Of a stretch of 64,000 nt of DNA, positions 58,373 to 64,000 are shown piece after piece. Each line of letters opens with the position of its first letter. Within the stretch, counting starts at the first letter, position 1. The position numbers and the translations under genes are program-made. The stretch is from Amycolatopsis pretoriensis (GTDB lineage Bacteria; Actinomycetota; Actinomycetes; Mycobacteriales; Pseudonocardiaceae), in contig NZ_FNUJ01000001.1 of assembly GCF_900107925.1 (NCBI RefSeq), positions 1 through 64,000 of the forward strand. The letters run 5' to 3'. The notes beneath the pieces are model-generated. The model was not told the DNA's origin. It saw only the letters and a list, made by a program, of their open reading frames with translations, and searched no databases.

Positions 58373-58440
58373 GGCCATTCGCTGGGTCGCGGCGCCGCAC
58401 TCCTACGGCGACGGCGTGGACTTGGCCGGATCGCCGCGGT

Positions 58441-58740
58441 CCGCGGGGGTCGGCTGCCCGACCCGGACCGTCGGCTAGTCGGCCGGCTCGGTCTCGCCTG
58501 GCCGGCGCGGCCCGCGGAGGTTGGTCGCCGGCTGTGTCGCGCGGGGGTCGGCTGCCCGACCCGGACCGTCGGCTACTCGGCCGGCTCGGCTTCGCCCGCT
58601 CCGCGCGGCCCGCGGAGGTCGGTCGTGTCCCGCGGGGGCTGGCTGCCCCAGCCGGACCGTCGGCTACTCGGCCGGCTCGGCCTCGCCTGCCCCACGCGGC
58701 CCGCGGAGGTCGGTCGCCGGCCGCGTCTCGCGGTCGTGGG
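58441..58740. repeat. Tandem duplication of the LtrA gene 3' end
   Basis: Three copies of a 91-98 bp block centred on GACCGTCGGCTACTCGGCCG start near 58466, 58564 and 58655. The last contains the genuine end and stop codon of the LtrA gene; the other two lie downstream of it and carry the same coding end and stop. Confidence 0.85.
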
Positions 58741-59983
58741 CGTTGCGCCGGGCCGTTTCGATGCTGCGCAAGAACGCCACCGGGTCCGCGCCGAACCTGT
58801 CGAGTGCCCGGTGGCGGATCCCCGCCGCCACCACCGTCGACCCCACCGCCCACGCCGCCACCACCACGACCACCGCCGGTGCCGGGAGCACCCGGCCCAG
58901 GAACGCCAGGCACACCGTCGCCGCCAGTGCCGCGGTGCGGGCCGCGCTGCCGTACCAGCGCTCCGCCGGGCCCGCCGAGAACACCCGCGTCCCCGACAGG
59001 TACAGCGCCAGGCCGATCGTCGTGAACCAGCCCGCCGCCTGGGGTGGGGACTCGTGCAGCGACAGGTTCACCCCCGCCGCGATGAGCAGCAGCGCGAACG
59101 CCGGGAACAGGTGGCCGCCCGCGTACAGCGAATACGCCAGCGCCGGGTTGCCGCCCGACAGGTCGAGCATGCGCTCGTAGATCAGCGCCGCCGACGTGAA
59201 GTACAGCCACCACAGCGCGCCCGCCATCACCAGGCCGGCGGCCAGCGACGCCCAGTACGCGAGGTCGTCGGCCGGCCGCTCGAGCGCCGCCGTGCCGACC
59301 GTGATCACCAGCTCGCCGAGCAGCAGGATCATGAACAGCCCGAACCGCTCCGCCAGGTGCGCCGAGTCGACCGCCAGGTTCGGGTCGCTCGGCGGCGCCC
59401 ACATGCTCCGCCACCTCGCCTCGCGCGTGGGCCGCTCCCGGCGTTCGCCGCGACGCCGTTTCGGCCGGTCGCCGAGCAGCAGGAAGCCCGCCTCCTGCAG
59501 CAGCGCGAACACCCACAGCGCCCACGTCTGCGGGATGATCGCCGACACGCCGAACAGGACCGCCGAGATCGTGTAGCCCCAGCTGATCCGCCGCTGGTCG
59601 AGCCCCTCGCGCGCCGGCCAGCGGTGCGCGGCCGCCAGGATGAGCCGGACCCCGGCCATGGCCGCGGCGAAGATCGCCGGGTGTCCCTCGAAGACGTGGT
59701 GGGCCTGCGTCGCGGCGATCCCGCAGGGGATCGTGCCGGCGAGCACGAACAGCCGGTCGGCGACGCGGCGGTCGTCGCCGCGCCGGTTGTACAGCACCGC
59801 GAAGCCGATCCACGTCCACCACAGCGTCGCGAACAGCCCGCCCGCGGCGGCCACCCGCGCCCAGTGCGGGTCGGCGACGACGCCGTGCGCCACCTGGCCC
59901 ACCGCGAACACGAAGACCAGGTCGAAGTACAGCTCGACCCAGCCGACCCGCTTGCCGCCGCCGGTTTCGTCCACATCGGTCAC
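58664..59983 (-). CDS. Low temperature requirement A (LtrA) family membrane protein
   Basis: 439 residues with about ten to twelve predicted membrane helices. The N-terminal WVELYFDLVFVFAVGQVAHG is the LtrA signature, followed by WWTWIGFAVLYNRRGDD, AERFGLFMILLLGELVITVG and WLYFTSAALIYER. The family is widespread and its function is not established beyond a growth phenotype in Listeria. The C-terminus (TDLRGPRGAGEAEPAE) lies in a tandem repeat unit, so its length may vary between strains. Confidence 0.9.
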   Translation of the reverse strand: MTDVDETGGGKRVGWVELYFDLVFVFAVGQVAHGVVADPHWARVAAAGGLFATLWWTWIGFAVLYNRRGDDRRVADRLFVLAGTIPCGIAATQAHHVFEGHPAIFAAAMAGVRLILAAAHRWPAREGLDQRRISWGYTISAVLFGVSAIIPQTWALWVFALLQEAGFLLLGDRPKRRRGERRERPTREARWRSMWAPPSDPNLAVDSAHLAERFGLFMILLLGELVITVGTAALERPADDLAYWASLAAGLVMAGALWWLYFTSAALIYERMLDLSGGNPALAYSLYAGGHLFPAFALLLIAAGVNLSLHESPPQAAGWFTTIGLALYLSGTRVFSAGPAERWYGSAARTAALAATVCLAFLGRVLPAPAVVVVVAAWAVGSTVVAAGIRHRALDRFGADPVAFLRSIETARRNAHDRETRPATDLRGPRGAGEAEPAE

Positions 59984-60061
59984 GACGGCGATTCTGCCGC
60001 GTCCGTGGCAGGCCTCCGCGACCGGGCGCCGCGGGAATTAATAACACACCATTCGAACAAT

Positions 60062-60101
60062 GGCAGAATTCGCCCCGGCGGCCGTTGTGGGTAATTCTGC
60101 C
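60062..60101. promoter_or_regulatory. Inverted repeat between LtrA and conservon genes
   Basis: GGCAGAATT (60062-60070) and AATTCTGCC (60093-60101) form a perfect 9+9 bp inverted repeat across 22 nt. A second one, CCATT-CGAAC-AATGG, lies just upstream (60049-60063). The 59984-60402 gap has an AT-richer core here and no gene, so this is probably the divergent promoter region. Confidence 0.5.
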
Positions 60102-60402
60102 GCCAATGCGACGCGGGGCTCGTTTATCGCTCGGTAGGCCCGGGAGCTGCGTGAATACGCTTGTACGGTGTACAAGCAGCGATCGCCGGAACACGATGCG
60201 TGAACCGCCGGAGAGAATCGCGATCAATTCGATTTCCGCGTTCCGAAACGCCGCTGCTCAGGGTTGACAAGGATGCCGGGCGTGAGGTTCTCTGCTGGTC
60301 GGTTCGATCACGCCACGTCCTCCGTGATCGGCCCTGGGGCCCCTCGTCCTGTCCGAGTTCGACGTCAGCCGTGCGCGCGGCTGGGAATCGAGCGATTCCG
60401 CC

Positions 60403-63327
60403 ATGCACGAAAGCAGATCCACGCCCCGCCTGCCGGTGGACGCCGCGTGGTGGCCGGCGCACTGGAGCGTCCGCACCAAGATCAGCGTCGTCCTGCTGCT
60501 GCCGGTCCTGGTCGCGGTGGCGCTCGCGGAGGTCCGGATCCAGGGCGAGCTCGACCGCGCGACCGCGCTCAGCGCGGCCCGCGACCGGCTGCCGGTGCTG
60601 CGCGACACGATCTCCCTGACGGCGTCGCTGGGCGAGGAAATGGTCGCCGCGGTCGCCGTCCCGGCCGGCGCGCCGAACACGCTGACCGCGACCGTCGACG
60701 CGAAGGTGGCCGCCGTCCAGCGCGACACCGGGTTCGCGCCCCTGCCCGCCGACACCGGCCGGGCGCTGAACACCGCGCTGGGCAAGCTCGCCGGGATCCG
60801 CGCGGCCGGCGCCGGCGGCGGCGACGTCCGCACCAAGGCCGCCGGCTACAACGACATCATCGCCACCCTCGGCGACCTCGTGCCCGCGATCGTCTCCGCC
60901 GACGCCGGCAACGCCGAGACCACCCGGCTGCTGGTGCACCTGCGCGGCGAGCTGGCCACCGAAGAGACCTACCGGCGGGCCGCGCAGAACAGCCCCGACG
61001 ACGCGTCGCTGCGCCCGGCCGTCATCCAGACGACCGCCGAGCAGGAGGTCCTCGCCGAGCAGGCGGAGCACCAGCTGACCGGTGACCAGCTGGCCCGGTT
61101 CACCGCGGCGGCCGACGGCGCCGACGAGCGGCTCGACGCCCTGCAGGAGCCGGGCGGCGGCCGCCCGCTCGCCGCGTTGCTGCCCTCGATCACCGCCGAG
61201 GCCACCGGCGTGACGGCCGTGCTGAACGACGTCTCGACGCAGCTGGCGGACGACGTAGCGACCGCGGCCGACCGCGCCCGGTCCGACTCCCTGCGTGACA
61301 CCGCGCTGGTCCTCGGCGCGCTGCTCGGCGCGCTCGCGATCGCCTTGCTCGTGGTGCGGTCGCTGGTGACGCCGGTGCGGCGGCTGCGCGCGGCCGCCCT
61401 GCGCGCGGCGAACGAACAGCTCCCGGAGACCGTCCGGCAGGTCCGCGAGGGCCACGACGTCGACTGGCGGGCGGTGCCCGAGTCCGGCGTCGAGACCGAG
61501 GAGGAGATCGGGCAGCTGGCCCGGGCGTTCGACGACATGCACCGGCAGGCGGTCCGGCTCGCCGTCGAGCAGGCCGAGCTGCGCAAGCAGGTCAGCGAGA
61601 TGTTCATGACGCTGTCGCGGCGGAGCCAGTCGCTGGTCGAGCAGCAGCTGTCGATCATCGAGGACCTCGAGGCGGGGGAGCAGAACCCGAAGCGGCTCGA
61701 CGAGCTGTTCCGGATCGACCACATCGCGACCCGCCTGCGCCGCAACGGCGAGAACCTGCACGTCCTGGCGGGCGGGCGGCCGGTCCGCCACGGGCGCGAA
61801 CCGGTGCCGACGCGCGACCTGCTGCGCGCGGCGACGTCGGAGGTCAAGGACTACCGGCGGGTGGCGCTGGGCAACGCGCCGCGCAGCTCGGTACAGCCCG
61901 AAGCGGCCGCGGACGTCGTGCACATCCTCGCGGAGCTGCTGGAGAACGCGACCCGGTATTCGCCGCCGGAGCACAAGGTGGCGCTGACGGCCGACCGCGG
62001 CGCCGACGGCGGGTTGCTCATCGAGGTCGTCGACCAGGGGCTGGGCATGACCCCGGCGGAGCTGTCGGCGGTGAACGAGCGCCTCGCGGCGGCCGGGACG
62101 GTCGGCCCGGAGACGACGCGCCGGATGGGGTTGTTCGTGGTCGGCCGGCTGGCGGCCCTGCACGGGGTGACGGTCCGCCTGCGCGCGACGGGAACGGGAG
62201 CACGCCACGCGGGGGTGACGGCGAGCGTCCACGTCCCGGGCGCGCTGGTGATCGCGGACCTGGCCCGCCCGATCGGCGCGGGCCGGCTGGTGACGGCGGG
62301 CGCGACCCGCAACGGCCACACCCGGCCCCCGGTGGTCCCGGCGCAGGGGTCGACGCCGATCTTCGAGCAGGTCGTGACGAACTGGTTCACCGAGCCGTCC
62401 GCGAAGCCGGTGGTGCGGCGGAACGGATCGGTGGGGCCGAAGGAGTGGCCGGCGGTCGGCCAGAAAGCGGCCGACTCCGCGAGCCGGCTCGACGAGGTCG
62501 AGTGGCCGGGACAGCCCGAAACCCCTGCGGCGCAGGGAACTTCCGCGGGCGAGGGTGCCGAGTGGCCCGCGGCAGCCGCGGGGCAGGGCACTTCCGCGAC
62601 GGGCCGCACCGAAGCGGCTGAGCGGTCCGGTCCGGCCGGAACCGCCGCGGCCGAGCCGGGCGGCTCGGCCGGCCGCGCCGAGTGGTCCGGTCTGGCCGGA
62701 ACCGCTGCAGCGCAGGGTACTTCCGCGACCGGCCGTGGCGAAGCGGCCGACCGGCTCGGTCCGGCCGGAACCGCCGCGGCCGAGCCGGGCGGCTCGGCCG
62801 GCCGCGCCGAGTGGTCCGGTCTGGCCGGAACCGCTGCAACGCAGGGTACTTCCGCGACCGGCCGCGCCGAAGCGGCCGACCGGCTCGGTCCGGTCGGCAC
62901 CTCCGGCGCCGAGCCCGCAGACCCGGCCGGCCGCGGCGACCTGTCGAGCCGGCTCGAACCCGCCGCGGGGATTCCCGCCACCGACTGGCCCACCTCGGTC
63001 GAAAAGTCCGTCGCGCGGCCCGAAAAGCCCACCGTCGGCGAGTGGGACACCCCGGCCGACCGCGCGCGGCAAGCCGCCGAAAGCGCTCTCAAGCCCGCCG
63101 CCGCTCAGCGGCTCACCGATGCCGGCCTGCCCACCCGGCGGCCCGGGGCCCAGCTCGCCCCCGGTGCGGTCGTCCCGCGCGTGCGCGAGCAGAACGGCGG
63201 CTCGTTCCGCGACGCCGCCGCCGTCCGCTCCAGTCTCTCCCGCCACTACCAGGGGATGCGCGCGGCCCGGCGGGAGACCGCGGCGCGCTCCGAAGAATCC
63301 GGAAAGGACGAAGTGGATCCGCGATGA
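60403..63327 (+). CDS. Conservon sensor histidine kinase (CvnA-like)
   Basis: 974 residues. A membrane segment ([18 protein letters not shown], ~28-45) precedes a periplasmic, mainly helical nitrate/nitrite-sensor-like domain (~46-300), then a second membrane segment ([17 protein letters not shown]). A HAMP region follows, then a kinase core with [33 protein letters not shown] (N box), VVDQGLGM and [10 protein letters not shown]. The last ~300 residues are low complexity with 43-residue repeats. No obvious phospho-His motif of the H-E type is seen, as in other conservon kinases. No clear ribosome site precedes ATG 60403. Confidence 0.9.
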   Translation: MHESRSTPRLPVDAAWWPAHWSVRTKISVVLLLPVLVAVALAEVRIQGELDRATALSAARDRLPVLRDTISLTASLGEEMVAAVAVPAGAPNTLTATVDAKVAAVQRDTGFAPLPADTGRALNTALGKLAGIRAAGAGGGDVRTKAAGYNDIIATLGDLVPAIVSADAGNAETTRLLVHLRGELATEETYRRAAQNSPDDASLRPAVIQTTAEQEVLAEQAEHQLTGDQLARFTAAADGADERLDALQEPGGGRPLAALLPSITAEATGVTAVLNDVSTQLADDVATAADRARSDSLRDTALVLGALLGALAIALLVVRSLVTPVRRLRAAALRAANEQLPETVRQVREGHDVDWRAVPESGVETEEEIGQLARAFDDMHRQAVRLAVEQAELRKQVSEMFMTLSRRSQSLVEQQLSIIEDLEAGEQNPKRLDELFRIDHIATRLRRNGENLHVLAGGRPVRHGREPVPTRDLLRAATSEVKDYRRVALGNAPRSSVQPEAAADVVHILAELLENATRYSPPEHKVALTADRGADGGLLIEVVDQGLGMTPAELSAVNERLAAAGTVGPETTRRMGLFVVGRLAALHGVTVRLRATGTGARHAGVTASVHVPGALVIADLARPIGAGRLVTAGATRNGHTRPPVVPAQGSTPIFEQVVTNWFTEPSAKPVVRRNGSVGPKEWPAVGQKAADSASRLDEVEWPGQPETPAAQGTSAGEGAEWPAAAAGQGTSATGRTEAAERSGPAGTAAAEPGGSAGRAEWSGLAGTAAAQGTSATGRGEAADRLGPAGTAAAEPGGSAGRAEWSGLAGTAATQGTSATGRAEAADRLGPVGTSGAEPADPAGRGDLSSRLEPAAGIPATDWPTSVEKSVARPEKPTVGEWDTPADRARQAAESALKPAAAQRLTDAGLPTRRPGAQLAPGAVVPRVREQNGGSFRDAAAVRSSLSRHYQGMRAARRETAARSEESGKDEVDPR
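62520..62930. repeat. Coding repeats in the kinase tail
   Basis: Units of about 129 bp (43 codons): ACCGCCGCGGCCGAGCCGGG begins at 62641 and again at 62770, with partial copies on both sides. Each encodes a [16 protein letters not shown] and QGTSATGR pattern. Confidence 0.8.
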
Positions 63328-63830
63328 CGGAACTTCCCGACGTGCCGCGCCGCCACGGCACCGAACCGTCGGCCCGGTCCCTCAGCGGGACGCTGGCCTT
63401 CCCCGGTTCCGCCGCGCCGCCCGAACGGACGGCGACGCTGAACTGGCTGGTCAACGGGTTCGTCCAGGATGTGTCGGGGGTCGCGCACGCCGTGCTCGTC
63501 TCCGCCGACGGCCTGCTCGTGGCCGCCGACGAGGCGCTGCCCCGCGAGCGCGCCGACCAGCTGGCGGCCATCGCGGCCGGCCTGTCCAGCCTGTCGCTGG
63601 GCACCGCCGAGCTGTTCACCGCCGGGCGGGTGGTGCAGTCGGTCATCGAGATGGAGCAGGGCTTCCTGCTGCTGATGAGCGTGGGCGACGGCTCGAACCT
63701 CGTGGTGCTCGCCTCGACCGGCTGCGACATCGGGCTGGTCGGCTACGAGATGACGATGCTGGTCGAGCGGGTGGGGCAGAAGGTCGACGTTCCCGCGCGC
63801 GAGATACCGGTGGCCCAGGACCACCGGTGA
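63324..63830 (+). CDS. Roadblock/LC7 domain protein (CvnB-like)
   Basis: 168 residues from ATG 63324, overlapping the kinase stop (ATGA). The roadblock fold covers ~32-150: [29 protein letters not shown] (quoted here as [18 protein letters not shown]), [15 protein letters not shown], and [19 protein letters not shown]. In conservons this protein regulates the GTPase or binds the kinase. An N-terminal disordered extension of about 30 residues is present. Confidence 0.92.
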   Translation: MTELPDVPRRHGTEPSARSLSGTLAFPGSAAPPERTATLNWLVNGFVQDVSGVAHAVLVSADGLLVAADEALPRERADQLAAIAAGLSSLSLGTAELFTAGRVVQSVIEMEQGFLLLMSVGDGSNLVVLASTGCDIGLVGYEMTMLVERVGQKVDVPAREIPVAQDHR

Positions 63831-64000
63831 TCGACGACCCGCCGCCCGGGCCGTACGGGGAGGAGCCGCGGCGCAGCGCGTCGCTGGCCCGCCCGTACGC
63901 CTGGACGGAAGGCCGGACGGCCCCGGCGGTCGAGATCGCCGTCGAAGCGCTGGTCGAGACCACCGCGGCGGGCCGGGCCGAAGCCGGCTACCTCGGGTCG
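63827..64000 (+). CDS. DUF742 protein (CvnC-like), N-terminal part
   Basis: 58 codons from GTG 63827, overlapping the roadblock stop (GTGA) and running off the right edge. It has [20 protein letters not shown], matching the SLARPYxxTxGRT pattern of DUF742 proteins, the third gene of a conservon. The GTPase gene (CvnD) would be expected next, outside the window. Confidence 0.88.
   Translation, partial: MIDDPPPGPYGEEPRRSASLARPYAWTEGRTAPAVEIAVEALVETTAAGRAEAGYLGS

Noticed and set aside
1..64000. tRNA, rRNA or insertion sequence
   Set aside because: No cloverleaf-like segments, rRNA sequence, transposase motifs or flanking target duplications were recognised on reading.

Overview
The window is very GC-rich, densely packed actinobacterial DNA. 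It carries conservon and ECF41 signalling genes, a LigD-type ligase, small secreted surface-like proteins, 2-methylisoborneol (2-MIB) biosynthesis, a WGxxGxxG protein and a GAATGACTCATT-type intergenic inverted repeat. Together these suggest a Pseudonocardiales genome, most likely Amycolatopsis-like; the genus is an inference. I saw no rRNA, tRNA, CRISPR array, phage module or complete insertion sequence.

Region 1 (1-5.4 kb, minus strand). The left edge cuts a gene whose first 27 codons look like a family 2B encapsulin shell protein (EshA type). It lies downstream of a 2-MIB synthase and a geranyl diphosphate C-methyltransferase, so this is a terpene-loaded nanocompartment locus. The synthase carries an N-terminal GPFGLGTAAAR motif that resembles the known cargo-loading motif and also resembles the shell's own N-terminal arm. 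Next is a sugar-type ABC importer (lipoprotein plus two permeases) with no ATPase gene nearby.

Region 2 (5.4-23 kb). This is an envelope and surface zone: a DUF3152 metalloprotease-like protein with a very long Pro/Ala/Thr repeat stalk, a lipoprotein polysaccharide deacetylase, an orphan lipoprotein, two WGxxGxxG-motif proteins, two paralogous small secreted proteins, an AI-2E family transporter, a GH43 glycosidase, a LIG-POL LigD, an FUSC transporter, and a TetR/alpha-beta hydrolase pair with visible operators. Several minisatellite arrays, coding and intergenic, are concentrated here.

Region 3 (23-34.8 kb). A tightly overlapped six-gene acyl-CoA catabolic operon (HMG-CoA lyase-like, two enoyl-CoA hydratases, CaiB CoA-transferase, AMP-ligase, nitronate monooxygenase-like) faces a MarR gene and an MFS importer across a perfect 13+13 bp palindrome. 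An XRE regulator, an ECF41 sigma factor with its carboxymuconolactone-decarboxylase partner, and a methyltransferase follow.

Region 4 (34.8-48.7 kb). Contents are a HAD phosphatase with an apparent ATC start, a 40-residue ORF, DUF4383, a manganese catalase fused to DUF2188 with a free-standing DUF2188 paralogue nearby, and three partner-switching genes (STAS-HATPase, STAS, MEDS-HATPase). A second acyl-CoA operon (AMP-ligase, hydratase, acetoacetyl-CoA synthetase, hydroxyacyl-CoA dehydrogenase, amidohydrolase) and an epimerase/TetR divergent pair complete the region.

Region 5 (48.8-64 kb). A six-gene minus-strand operon (pyruvate-oxidase-like TPP enzyme, enolase-superfamily enzyme, FAD/FeS dehydrogenase, small protein, SDR, GH15) lies next to a MarR gene that has an identical 13-bp palindrome at its start and at its end. 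An LtrA protein with its 3' end tandemly duplicated follows, then the first three genes of a conservon (histidine kinase, roadblock, DUF742), cut by the right edge.
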